DNA of 64,000 bases from Paraburkholderia sp. Ac-20340. GTDB taxonomy: Bacteria > Pseudomonadota > Gammaproteobacteria > Burkholderiales > Burkholderiaceae. The stretch's first letter is position 1; each line of letters begins with the position of its first letter. The stretch is taken from the NCBI RefSeq assembly GCF_017104965.1, contig NZ_JAAGPR010000016.1, positions 1 through 64,000 on the forward strand, read 5' to 3'. Shown piece by piece: positions 1-8,286 of the stretch. The translations under genes were made by a program, and so were the position numbers. The notes under the pieces were generated by a model. That model ran no database searches and had not been told where the DNA came from. It worked only from the letters and a program-made list of their open reading frames with translations.

Positions 1-1
1 T

Positions 2-127
2 GCGGCGCACGATCTCGCGCTGGTGCGCGTAGTAGATCGACGGCAGTTCGAGCTTTTCGCGCTCGATGTATTGCCACACGTCGAGTTCGGTCCAGTTCGA
101 GATCGGGAACACGCGCAGGTGTTCGCC
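2..127 (-). pseudogene. cysD: cysD fragment (sulfate adenylyltransferase subunit 2), antisense remnant at window start
   Basis: Read on the minus strand from 127 to 2, 42 codons stay open and match the CysD region with the hallmark FPISNWTELDVWQYI and SIYYAHQREIVRR. CysD is the PP-loop subunit of ATP sulfurylase in sulfate assimilation. The match stops at the codon for the Gly of GEHLRVF: upstream of it the sequence belongs in the other direction to phnH. CysD is about 300 residues long, so only an internal piece is here; it may continue beyond the left edge. Either a rearrangement or an assembly misjoin put it here. Identification is from memory of the family, not a search. Confidence 0.8.
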
Positions 128-430
128 TATGTGCACGACGCCGCCGCGCTGCCGCCGCTCGACGCGTTCGCCTGCGGCACAGCCGAATCGCCCGAGCAAT
201 CGGCCACCGTGTTCGTGCGCGTCGATTCGTTGACCGGCGGCGCCCCGCTCACGCTCAGCGGCCCCGGCATCGAAACGACGCAATCGTTCACGCCCGCCGG
301 CCTGCCTGCGCGCTTCTGGCAGGAACGGGCCGCGCTCGCGCCGCTCTTTCCCTGCGGCATCGACTTCTATTTCGTCTGCGGCGCCCAGCTTGTCGGCCTG
401 CCGCGCACGACTTGCGTGGAGGTGAACTGA
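119..430 (+). pseudogene. phnH: phnH, 5'-truncated (C-P lyase core subunit)
   Basis: PhnH is a subunit of the PhnGHIJ carbon-phosphorus lyase core complex. The open frame from base 119 gives about 103 residues typical of the C-terminal half of PhnH, including ALPPLDAF, a PEQSAT stretch, LTLSGPGI and the closing FPCGIDFYFVCG. The family is usually about 190-200 residues long, and the N-terminal half is missing: the frame runs upstream into antisense cysD. The open frame can be extended to an ATG at 23, but residues before 119 are not PhnH. The stop TGA (428-430) overlaps the phnI ATG at 430, the tight spacing expected in a phn operon. Confidence 0.8.
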
Positions 431-1551
431 TGTACGTCGCCGTCAAAGGAGGAGAACGCGCGATCGAGGCATCGTGGCGTCTGCTCGACAAGGCCCGCCG
501 TGGCGACACGAACGTGCCCGAACTGTCCGTCGCACAGATTCGCGAACAGATGCGCCTGGCCGTTGCGCGCGTGATGGCCGAAGGCTCGGTCTACGACGAA
601 GAACTCGCCGCGCTGGCGATCAAGCAGGCCGCGGGCGATCTGGTCGAAGCGATTTTTCTGCTGCGCGCCTATCGCACCACGCTGCCGCGTTTCGGCTACA
701 CCGTGCCCGTGGAAACGGAGCAGATGGACGTCGAGCGACGCATTTCCGCGACGTTCAAGGATGTGCCCGGCGGCCAGGTGCTGGGCGCGACCTACGATTA
801 CACGCAGCGTCTGCTCGATTTTGCGTTGATGGCCGAAGGCGATAATGATTCGGATATCGAATCAATTGCGCAAGCTGAAGAAACGCGCGAAACCGAAGCC
901 ATGCCGCGCGTCGTCACGCTGCTGAACCACGAAGGCCTGATCGAGCAGGAAACGGTTGCGGGCGAAGGCGTGGAACCGGGCGATCTCTCGCGCGAGCCGC
1001 TGTCGTTTCCCGCCGATCGCAGTGTGCGTCTGCAAAACCTCGCACGTGGCGACGAAGGTTTTCTACTCGCGATGGGCTATGCCACGCAGCGCGGCTATGC
1101 GCACTCGCATCCGTTCGCGGGTGAGATCCGCTTCGGCACCGTGGCCGTGGAAATGGTGCTGGACGAACTGGGCGAAGCCGTCGAGATCGGCGAAATCGAT
1201 CTGACCGAATGCCAGATGATCAACCAGTTCGCGGGCAGCAAGGACATGCCGCCGGCCTTCACGCAGGGCTATGGCCTCAGCTTCGGCCACGGCGAGCGCA
1301 AGGCCATGGCGATGGCGCTGGTCGATCGCGCATTGCGCGCCGAAGAACTGGGCGAGACGCTTGCCTCGCCCACTCAGGACATCGAATTCATGCTTTCGCA
1401 CAGCGACAACGTGGAAGCGTCAGGCTTTGTGCAGCACCTGAAACTGCCGCATTACGTCGATTTCCAGTCCGAACTCGAACTCGTGCGCCGTTTGCGCGCG
1501 CAGCATCGCGAAGCTTCAGGCGGCGAGCCGCAAACCGGAGAGGCCGCATGA
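430..1551 (+). CDS. phnI: Phosphonate C-P lyase system protein PhnI
   Basis: PhnI, with PhnG, PhnH and PhnL, couples a phosphonate to the ribose of ATP with loss of adenine, giving ribose 1-phosphonate 5-triphosphate, in the cytoplasm. The protein is 373 residues from the ATG at 430, close to the usual length of about 355-375, and begins MYVAVKGGERAI, the conserved PhnI N-terminus. An in-frame ATG at 412 would add six residues but lies inside phnH; the TGATG overlap with phnH argues for 430. Its TGA overlaps the phnJ ATG at 1548 (ATGA), which indicates translational coupling. Identification by family recognition is strong. Confidence 0.95.
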   Translation: MYVAVKGGERAIEASWRLLDKARRGDTNVPELSVAQIREQMRLAVARVMAEGSVYDEELAALAIKQAAGDLVEAIFLLRAYRTTLPRFGYTVPVETEQMDVERRISATFKDVPGGQVLGATYDYTQRLLDFALMAEGDNDSDIESIAQAEETRETEAMPRVVTLLNHEGLIEQETVAGEGVEPGDLSREPLSFPADRSVRLQNLARGDEGFLLAMGYATQRGYAHSHPFAGEIRFGTVAVEMVLDELGEAVEIGEIDLTECQMINQFAGSKDMPPAFTQGYGLSFGHGERKAMAMALVDRALRAEELGETLASPTQDIEFMLSHSDNVEASGFVQHLKLPHYVDFQSELELVRRLRAQHREASGGEPQTGEAA

Positions 1552-2459
1552 ACGCGCCCGATACATTCGACACCTCGCTGGCCTCGCACGAAACCCAGGC
1601 CGCCGACGGCTACAACTTCGCTTACCTCGACGAGCAGACCAAGCGCATGATCCGCCGCGCGCTGCTCAAGGCGGTGGCGGTGCCGGGTTATCAGGTGCCG
1701 TTCGCCTCGCGCGAAATGCCGCTGCCGTATGGCTGGGGCACGGGCGGCATTCAGGTGACGGCGGCGATCATCGGCGCGAAAGATACGCTCAAGGTCATCG
1801 ATCAAGGCTCCGACGATACGACCAACGCGGTGAACATCCGCCGCTTTTTCGCGCGCACGACGGGCGTGGCCACCACGCGCCGCACGAGCGAAGCGACCAT
1901 CGTGCAGACGCGCCACCGCATCCCCGAAACGCCGCTCACGGAAAAGCAGATCCTCGTCTATCAGGTGCCGATGCCCGAACCGCTGTTCCGGCTCGAACCG
2001 CGCGTAGCCGAATGCAAGAAGCTGCACGCGCTGGCCGATTACGGTCTGATCAGCGTGAAGCTTTACGAGGACATCGTGCAGCACGGCAGCATCGCCACGA
2101 CTTACGATTACCCGGTGACGGTGAACGGGCGCTACCTCACGTCGCCTTCGCCGATTCCCAAATTCGACAATCCGAAGCTGCATATGAACGCCGCGCTGCA
2201 ATTATTCGGCGCGGGCCGCGAACGGCGCATCTACGCGATTCCGCCTTATACGCCGGTGAAATCGCTCGATTTCGACGATCACCCGTTCGAAGTGCAGCGC
2301 TGGGAACATGCGTGCGCGCTGTGCGGTTCGCGCGAAAGCTTCCTCGACGAAATGATCGTCGACGATGCGGGCAAGCGTATGTTCGTCTGTTCCGATAGCG
2401 ATTATTGCCACGATCGCCGGGAAGATCAGGATCACGAATCAACAGGAGCGCAGCAATGA
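1548..2459 (+). CDS. phnJ: Alpha-D-ribose 1-methylphosphonate 5-phosphate C-P lyase PhnJ
   Basis: PhnJ is the radical-SAM enzyme that cleaves the carbon-phosphorus bond, releasing methane from methylphosphonate and leaving ribose cyclic phosphate. The protein is 303 residues. The N-terminal part carries GYNFAYLDEQTKRMIRRA and the PGYQVPF segment whose Gly47 matches the glycyl radical Gly32 of the E. coli enzyme. Four cysteines near the end (256, 259, 281, 287) in CALCG and VCSDSDYC form the unusual Cys cluster. The ATG at 1548 overlaps the phnI stop. An open frame reaches back to 1209, but those upstream residues are a shadow of phnI. Its stop overlaps phnK. Confidence 0.97.
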   Translation: MNAPDTFDTSLASHETQAADGYNFAYLDEQTKRMIRRALLKAVAVPGYQVPFASREMPLPYGWGTGGIQVTAAIIGAKDTLKVIDQGSDDTTNAVNIRRFFARTTGVATTRRTSEATIVQTRHRIPETPLTEKQILVYQVPMPEPLFRLEPRVAECKKLHALADYGLISVKLYEDIVQHGSIATTYDYPVTVNGRYLTSPSPIPKFDNPKLHMNAALQLFGAGRERRIYAIPPYTPVKSLDFDDHPFEVQRWEHACALCGSRESFLDEMIVDDAGKRMFVCSDSDYCHDRREDQDHESTGAQQ

Positions 2460-3238
2460 ATTCCGCAATGACGCCGCTCCTGAGCGCGCGCGGCCTCACG
2501 AAACAATATGGCGGGCGCAACGGTTGCCGCGATGTGAGTTTCGATCTGTATCCGGGCGAGGTGCTGTGTATCGTCGGCGAATCGGGTTCGGGCAAGACCA
2601 CGCTGCTCAACACGCTCGCGCTGCGCACGGAAGCCGATGCCGGCACGCTCGATTACACCAGCGCGAACGGCGAAACGCTCGATCTGCGCACGCTCTCCGA
2701 GCCGCGCCGTCGTCTGCTCGCGCGCACCGAATGGGGCTTCGTGCAGCAGAACCCGCGTGACGGGCTGCGCGCGGGCGTATCTGCGGGCGCCAATATCGGC
2801 GAACCGCTGATGGCGGTGGGCGCGCGCCACTACGGCCGCATCCGCCAGAGCGCGCAGCAATGGATGCGCCGCGTGGAACTGGACGAAACGCGCATCGACG
2901 AACTGCCTTCGGCGTTCTCGGGCGGCATGCAGCAGCGCCTGCAGATCGCGCGCAATCTGGTCACCGGCCCGCGCCTCGTGTTCATGGACGAACCCACGGC
3001 CAGCCTCGATGTTTCCGTGCAGGCGCGCCTGCTCGATTTGCTGCGCACGCTCACGACCACGCTGCATCTTTCGGTGCTGATCGTCACGCACGATATCGGC
3101 GTGGCGCGCCTGCTGGCGCACCGGCTGATGGTGATGCAGGGCGGCGCGGTGGTCGAATCGGGTCTGACCGATCAGGTGCTGGACGATCCTCAACACCCTT
3201 ATACGCAGACGCTGGTAGCTTCCGTGCTGCCGGTCTAG
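2456..3238 (+). CDS. phnK: Phosphonate C-P lyase ABC-type ATPase PhnK
   Basis: PhnK is an ABC-type ATPase that docks on PhnJ in the C-P lyase core complex; it is not a classical transporter subunit. 260 residues from the ATG at 2456, which overlaps the phnJ stop (ATGA). Walker A is GESGSGKT, the ABC signature is SGGMQQRLQIARNL and Walker B is LVFMDEPT followed by ASLD. The C-terminus resembles oligopeptide-transporter ATPases, as is normal for PhnK. A longer open frame starts at 2405 but overlaps phnJ by more than 50 bases. phnL follows one base after the stop. Confidence 0.95.
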   Translation: MNSAMTPLLSARGLTKQYGGRNGCRDVSFDLYPGEVLCIVGESGSGKTTLLNTLALRTEADAGTLDYTSANGETLDLRTLSEPRRRLLARTEWGFVQQNPRDGLRAGVSAGANIGEPLMAVGARHYGRIRQSAQQWMRRVELDETRIDELPSAFSGGMQQRLQIARNLVTGPRLVFMDEPTASLDVSVQARLLDLLRTLTTTLHLSVLIVTHDIGVARLLAHRLMVMQGGAVVESGLTDQVLDDPQHPYTQTLVASVLPV

Positions 3239-3239
3239 G

Positions 3240-4022
3240 ATGAACGCCATGACTCTGAATTCCCAGACCTCCCGCGCGGCGCGCGCGTTCGCCGAGCGCC
3301 CCGCGCTCATGCTGCGCGCCGAAGACGTCTGCAAGACCTTCACGCTGCACGGCCAGGGCGGTATCGGCATCGACGCGCTTGCGGGCGTGTCGCTCGATGT
3401 GGAGCGCGGCGAATGCGTCGTGCTGGTCGGGCCCTCGGGCGCGGGCAAAAGCACGTTTTTGCGCTGCCTGTACGGCAATTATCTGGCGAGCGGCGGCTCG
3501 ATTGCGATCCGCGACGATGCCGCGCCCGCGCAGCACCTCGACATCACCGGCGCCGAACCGCACGACGTACTGCGCCTGCGCCGTCATGTCGTGGGCTACG
3601 TGAGCCAGTTTCTGCGCGTGATTCCGCGGGTTTGCGCACTCGATATCGTGGCGGCGCCGCTGGTGTCGCGCGGTATCGACGAAGAAGAGGCGCGCGCACG
3701 CGCGGCCGCCTTGCTCCAACGCCTGAACGTGCCGCAACGTTTGTGGGCGCTCGCGCCCGCGACGTTTTCGGGCGGCGAACAGCAACGCGTGAATATCGCG
3801 CGCGGCCTGATCGCGCAACATCGCGTGCTGCTGCTGGACGAACCCACGGCTTCGCTCGACGCGGAAAACCGCGAAGTCGTCGCGGGTCTGATCGTCGAAG
3901 CGCGCGAACGCGGCGCGGCCATCGTCGGCGTGTTTCATGACGAAGACACGCGCGAACGCGTCGCTACCCGCGTGCTCGCGCTGCAAGCGCCGCGCGTGAC
4001 TGATACCGCCGCCGTGGCCTGA
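3240..4022 (+). CDS. phnL: Phosphonate C-P lyase ABC-type protein PhnL
   Basis: PhnL is the second ABC-type ATPase of the pathway and is needed with PhnGHI for the nucleosidase-like step. 260 residues. Walker A is GPSGAGKS, the signature is FSGGEQQRVNIARGL and Walker B is LLLDEPTASLD. The ATG at 3240 lies one base after the phnK stop; a second ATG at 3249 would shorten the product by three residues and cannot be excluded. The 85 bases that follow, before phnM, hold two copies of TCACGTACC and no recognisable terminator, so phnM is probably co-transcribed. Confidence 0.94.
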   Translation: MNAMTLNSQTSRAARAFAERPALMLRAEDVCKTFTLHGQGGIGIDALAGVSLDVERGECVVLVGPSGAGKSTFLRCLYGNYLASGGSIAIRDDAAPAQHLDITGAEPHDVLRLRRHVVGYVSQFLRVIPRVCALDIVAAPLVSRGIDEEEARARAAALLQRLNVPQRLWALAPATFSGGEQQRVNIARGLIAQHRVLLLDEPTASLDAENREVVAGLIVEARERGAAIVGVFHDEDTRERVATRVLALQAPRVTDTAAVA

Positions 4023-4107
4023 GCGTTTCATACGCGTTTTATGTATCTCACGTACCGTTTCACGTACCTTCATAGCCTGACTCAAGACTGATTTCTGGAG
4101 CCTGACG

Positions 4108-5241
4108 ATGTTGATCAAGAACGCTCGCATCGTGACGCGAGACGACGTTTTCACCGGCACGCTGCATGTCGAAGGCGAGACGATTCGCGACATTTCGCGC
4201 GGTTCGACCGCTGCGCCCGAGGCCGAGGACTGGGAAGGCGACTTCCTGCTGCCGGGCCTCGTCGAGCTGCACACCGACAACCTCGAAAAACACCTCGCGC
4301 CGCGCCCCGGCGTGCACTGGAACACCGACGCCGCCTTCGTGATCCACGACGCGCAGATCGCCGCCGCCGGCATCACCACGGTGTTCGACGCGCTCGCCAT
4401 CGGCACGCGTCTGGCCGTGGGCGTGCGCGGTCGCGACGTGCAACTGGCCAGCGCCGCCGCGCTCTCGCGCTTTTCCGAACGCAAGCTGCTGCGCGCCGAT
4501 CACTTCCTGCACCTGCGCTGCGAGATCGCCACCGAAGATGTCATCGAACTGTTCGATACGCTGAGCGCGCATCCGCTGCTGCGTCTGGCCTCGGTGATGG
4601 ACCACACGCCGGGCCAGCGCCAGTGGCACGACCGCACGCAATGGCGCCGCTATCAGGAACGCCACGGCAAGTGGACCGACGAGCACGCCGAAAACCTGCT
4701 GACCGAAATGGAAACCGAGCAGGAGCGTTACGCGGATGCACACCGTCGCGCCATCGTCGAGCGTTGCCGCGCGCGCAACATCCCGCTGGCAAGCCACGAC
4801 GACACGCTCGTCGAGCACGTCGAGCAGGCGGCCGCCGAAGGCATCGTGCTGGCCGAATTCCCGACCACGCACGCCGCCGCAGCAGCAGCGAAGCAGCGCG
4901 GCATCGCCACGATCATGGGCGCGCCCAATGTCGTGCGCGGCGGCTCGCACTCGGGCAACGTGTCGGCGCTGGAGCTGGCGCAGGCGGATCTGCTCGACAT
5001 CCTCTCGTCCGATTACGTGCCGTCGAGCCTGCTGACCGCCGCCTTCGATCTCGTCACCAAGGCCGACTGGACGCTGCCGCGCGCGCTCGCCACGGTTTCG
5101 TGGGAACCGGCGCACAAGGCCGGCCTGCACGACCGTGGCGCGATCGAGCCGGGCCTGCGCGCCGACTTTATCCGCGTGACCATGCTCGATACCTTGCCGG
5201 TGCCGCGCGCGACGTATCGCGCGGGCCAACGCGTGATTTAA
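4108..5241 (+). CDS. phnM: Alpha-D-ribose 1-methylphosphonate 5-triphosphate diphosphatase PhnM
   Basis: PhnM is an amidohydrolase-superfamily metalloenzyme that removes pyrophosphate from ribose 1-phosphonate 5-triphosphate, supplying the substrate of PhnJ. 377 residues, matching the family. It has the amidohydrolase metal motif ELHTDNLEKH (His55-x-Asp57), a MDHTPGQRQ segment, SHDD and the closing EPGLRADFIRV. The start follows CTGGAG seven bases upstream. No phnN or phnF lies between it and phnL or downstream, so in this window the pathway lacks the ribose 1,5-bisphosphokinase. A hairpin at 5284-5320 may end the operon. Confidence 0.95.
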   Translation: MLIKNARIVTRDDVFTGTLHVEGETIRDISRGSTAAPEAEDWEGDFLLPGLVELHTDNLEKHLAPRPGVHWNTDAAFVIHDAQIAAAGITTVFDALAIGTRLAVGVRGRDVQLASAAALSRFSERKLLRADHFLHLRCEIATEDVIELFDTLSAHPLLRLASVMDHTPGQRQWHDRTQWRRYQERHGKWTDEHAENLLTEMETEQERYADAHRRAIVERCRARNIPLASHDDTLVEHVEQAAAEGIVLAEFPTTHAAAAAAKQRGIATIMGAPNVVRGGSHSGNVSALELAQADLLDILSSDYVPSSLLTAAFDLVTKADWTLPRALATVSWEPAHKAGLHDRGAIEPGLRADFIRVTMLDTLPVPRATYRAGQRVI

Positions 5242-5704
5242 GGGCGTCTGTAGGGGCTCACGCGCCTGCTGCATCGCATCAAAGGCGTGCCGTCACCGGT
5301 TGCGAAACCAACGGCACGCCATCGTTTCGATTTCAACTTCCCTTCATGCGCCGGCGCAGGGCTTTGCGCACGCGCTGGCGCATTCTTCCGACTGTTGCGG
5401 CGGAGCATCGCAATCCCCTTTTTGCACACCTGTCCGCAGGCCTCGAAACATCGCCTAAAGGCTTGATCCGCAAGACTTTCGAAGCGCCGGCACAAACCGG
5501 CGGAGGTTCGTTAGAGCGCTTGTTCGCCTGCCATCCGGTATTTCACTAGCGACGCCGCATTTTTGACCGGGTAAGCTTTGCGCCGCCGCTCGCAGCTACG
5601 CTTGCGAGGTCAACCGAATCTCCGGTGCGAGCTGCGCCGGGAAAATGCGCCGTGGCGGCACGACCGCACATGGCGCGCCATGAACCATAAGAGGAGTACA
5701 AAGA
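5242..5704. other. Intergenic region between phnM and the binding-protein gene
   Basis: 463 bases without a convincing gene. It holds one terminator-like inverted repeat (5284-5320) shortly after phnM and, at its right end, the GAGGAG ribosome binding site of the next gene. The promoter of the binding-protein gene must lie here, but I see no clear -35/-10 pair. Confidence 0.6.
5284..5336 (+). terminator. Possible terminator of the phn operon
   Basis: GGCGTGCCG (5284-5292) pairs perfectly with CGGCACGCC (5312-5320) across a 19-base loop and is followed by a moderately T-rich stretch. There is no long T run, so it is weak as an intrinsic terminator. Confidence 0.4.
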
Positions 5705-6472
5705 GTGAAGAAACTGCTTGCCACCCTGTCGGTTGCCCTGCTGGCCGTTTCGGCCACTGTCGCCCACGCGAAGGATTGGACCACCGTGCGCTTCGGCGTC
5801 GACGCGAGCTACGCTCCGTTCGAATCGAAAGCTCCCGATGGCAAGCTGGTCGGCTTCGACATCGACCTCGGCAACGAGATCTGCAAGCGCATGAACGCCA
5901 AGTGCGTGTGGGTCGAGCAGGATTTCGACGGCATGATCCCGGGCCTGAAGGCGAAGAAGTTCGACGGCGTGCTCTCCTCGATGACGATCACCCCGCAGCG
6001 CCAGGAACAGATCGCGTTCTCGGCCAAGCTGTTCAACACGCCGACGCGCCTCGTCGCCAAGAAGGGCACGAGCTACCAGCCGTCGGCTGACTCGCTCAAG
6101 GGCAAGTCGGTGGGCGTCGAACAAGGCACGATCCAGGAAACCTACGCGAAGGACAACTGGGCGCCCAAGGGCGTCAACGTGGTTCCCTACCAGAACCAGG
6201 ACCAGGTCTATGCCGACCTGATCTCGGGCCGTCTGGACGCAGCGCTGCAGGACGAAGTGCAAGCCGACCTCGGCTTCCTGAAGACGCCGCGCGGCGCTGG
6301 CTTCCAGTTCGCCGGCAAGGAAATCCCGACGGGCGCAGCGGCTATCGGCCTGCGCAAGGAAGACGCCGACCTGAAGACCAAGATCGACAAGGCCATCGCC
6401 GACATGATCAAGGACGGCACGTACAAGAAGATCGAAGCCAAGTACTTCGACTTCGACGTGTACGGCGGCTAA
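5705..6472 (+). CDS. Periplasmic amino-acid ABC transporter substrate-binding protein (HisJ/ArgT type)
   Basis: Family 3 solute-binding protein, expected to capture a basic or polar amino acid in the periplasm. 255 residues, starting at a GTG preceded by GAGGAG about ten bases upstream. Residues 1-22 are a signal peptide (KK, hydrophobic core, cleavage after AHA). The mature protein has the family motif FGVDASYAPFESKAPDGKLVGFD in two parts, then SSMTITPQRQEQIAFS and, near the end, GAAAIGLRKEDADLKTKIDKA. Such genes normally sit with hisQ/M permease and hisP ATPase genes; none is here, so the partners must be elsewhere. The next gene is an M14-family deacylase, a common neighbour of these operons. 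A good terminator follows. Confidence 0.85.
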   Translation: MKKLLATLSVALLAVSATVAHAKDWTTVRFGVDASYAPFESKAPDGKLVGFDIDLGNEICKRMNAKCVWVEQDFDGMIPGLKAKKFDGVLSSMTITPQRQEQIAFSAKLFNTPTRLVAKKGTSYQPSADSLKGKSVGVEQGTIQETYAKDNWAPKGVNVVPYQNQDQVYADLISGRLDAALQDEVQADLGFLKTPRGAGFQFAGKEIPTGAAAIGLRKEDADLKTKIDKAIADMIKDGTYKKIEAKYFDFDVYGG

Positions 6473-6501
6473 GCGGTTTTTCACGCTGTTTCGCTTCGCT
6501 G

Positions 6502-6537
6502 AAAGCCCGAACCCTTGCGGTTCGGGCTTTTTGCTTT
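6502..6537 (+). terminator. Rho-independent terminator after the binding-protein gene
   Basis: AAAGCCCGAAC pairs with GTTCGGGCTTT around a short loop and runs into TTTTTGCTTTT. It sits 30 bases after the stop codon. Confidence 0.9.
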
Positions 6538-6685
6538 TCGGGCCCGGATTCAGGCGCAAAGCCCACGCAGTTCTGTCAATTACGCGGATCGGCTAAGATC
6601 TTGAACACCGGCCCGCCCGCGGGCCATCCACCCGGTCAAGCCGAACAACGCGCCACGCGCCTCAAACGCCACGCGCGCCTCCATC

Positions 6686-7801
6686 ATGCAAACCCACCAC
6701 CATCCGTTGATTGCGCCCGCACTGGGCACCGCGCGAGAGATCACGAGTTTCCACTACGGCAAACCCGGCGGCACCAAGGTCTACGTGCAGTCGTCGCTGC
6801 ATGCGGACGAATTGCCCGGCATGCTCGTGTCCTGGGCGCTGCGCCGCAAGCTGGCCGCGCTCGAAGCCGCAGGGCGCATGCGCGGCGAAGTCGTGATCGT
6901 GCCGGTGGCGAACCCGATCGGCCTGAACCAGCACTGGCTCGGCCATCTCGTGGGCCGCTTCGAATCGAACACCGCGCAGAACTACAACCGCAACTTCCAC
7001 GATCTGACGGCGATGGTGCTGCCGCAGGTCGAGTCGCGCCTGAGCGCCGACGCCCACGCCAACCTCAAGGCGATCCGCGCCCTGATGGGCGAAGGCCTCG
7101 CCGCCGTGCAGCCGAAGACCGAGCTCGACTCGCAGCGTCTCGCGCTGCAGCGCCTGTCCTATGACGCCGATATCGTGCTGGACCTGCACTGCGACTGGGA
7201 AGCCGCGATGCACATCTACACGAACCCCGAACTCTGGCCCGAGGTCGAGCCGCTCGCGCGTTATCTGGACGCCAGGGCGTCACTGCTCGCGCTCAACTCG
7301 ATCGGCAATCCGTTCGACGAGATTCACAGCTTCTGCTGGAGCGAGCTGCGCGAGCGCTTCGGCGAGCGTTTCCCGATTCCGCACGGCTCGATTTCGGTGA
7401 CGATCGAGTTGCGCAGCCAACGCGACGTGTCGCACGAATTCGCCGAGCACGACGCGCAGGCCATCGTCGATTACCTGATTACGCGCGGCGTGATCGACGG
7501 CACCGCCGCTGCACTGCCGCCGCTCGCGCATCCGGCCACGCCGCTCGCGGGCACCGAGCCGATCGTCGCGCCCGCCAGCGGCGTGATCGTGTTCCGCGCG
7601 GATTGCGGCGCGTGGATCGACGCAGGCACGCCCGTGGCCGATATCGTCGATCCGCTCACCGATACCGTGACCACGCTGAACGCCAGCGTCAGCGGCGTGA
7701 TGTACGCGCGTCACAGCGCGCGCTTCGCCACGGCCGGGATGGAGATCGCCCGCATCGCCGGCAATACGCCGATCCGCTCCGGTTCGCTGCTGTCGCTGTA
7801 A
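6686..7801 (+). CDS. M14-family succinylglutamate desuccinylase/aspartoacylase-like deacylase
   Basis: Zinc-dependent amide hydrolase of the AstE/aspartoacylase clan, 371 residues. The zinc motif appears as SSLHADELPG (His-x-x-Glu) near residue 35 and the third ligand as DLHCD near residue 170; NRNFHD is also typical. The C-terminal 80 residues (PASGVIVFRADCGAWIDAG and after) look like a biotinyl/lipoyl-type beta domain common in this subfamily. Next to an amino-acid binding protein it probably deacylates an imported N-acyl amino acid, but that is inference. The ATG at 6686 has only a weak ribosome binding site. The terminator upstream suggests it has its own promoter. Confidence 0.8.
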   Translation: MQTHHHPLIAPALGTAREITSFHYGKPGGTKVYVQSSLHADELPGMLVSWALRRKLAALEAAGRMRGEVVIVPVANPIGLNQHWLGHLVGRFESNTAQNYNRNFHDLTAMVLPQVESRLSADAHANLKAIRALMGEGLAAVQPKTELDSQRLALQRLSYDADIVLDLHCDWEAAMHIYTNPELWPEVEPLARYLDARASLLALNSIGNPFDEIHSFCWSELRERFGERFPIPHGSISVTIELRSQRDVSHEFAEHDAQAIVDYLITRGVIDGTAAALPPLAHPATPLAGTEPIVAPASGVIVFRADCGAWIDAGTPVADIVDPLTDTVTTLNASVSGVMYARHSARFATAGMEIARIAGNTPIRSGSLLSL

Positions 7802-8286
7802 AGCCGCTCCAAACCCGCTTCACGCTGTATTCCGCCCCGGCCCATTCAGCGCCGGGGCGTCGCCCGATCGGGCATTTCTGCCTTTCCCTCGCAACACGAC
7901 TATTGCAAAAAACGGCGAAATCAGACCAGATAACGGGGCTCGATTCCCATTTTTCGTTGCGACATTTGCGTCATAAAAATAAACAAACGTTCATGCAAAT
8001 CGGCTGAGCGTTGTTACAAAGCAGAAAATCTTATAACGGTTATTTTGCCGCCCTCCGCTGCAGCAGAAGCCGCTTCAAATTCCAGCAAACCCAATACCAT
8101 CAAGGCTTTGCGCCGATTGCACCGGCGCACAAGCCCACTGTCGCATTCACGCCACATAACCGAGACATTTCAGAGACATATCCTTACTGTCACATTTCTT
8201 TCGCTATCGACCCTTAAATTGCAGCGCGATACATGAACTGGTCCACACGAGACCGGAGACCTACTTTCTTTCATCCGGAGAAACAG
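7802..8286. other. Intergenic region upstream of the first porin
   Basis: 485 bases. A perfect 9-base inverted repeat (7833-7841 with 7851-7859) follows the deacylase gene but has no T run. From about 7900 the sequence is much richer in A+T, as expected of a strong porin promoter region and leader. No protein or known RNA was recognised; open frames here are short and have no ribosome binding site. Confidence 0.5.

Noticed and set aside
7833..7859. Terminator after the M14 deacylase gene
   Set aside because: The 9-base stem is perfect, but no T run follows, so I mention it only within the intergenic entry.
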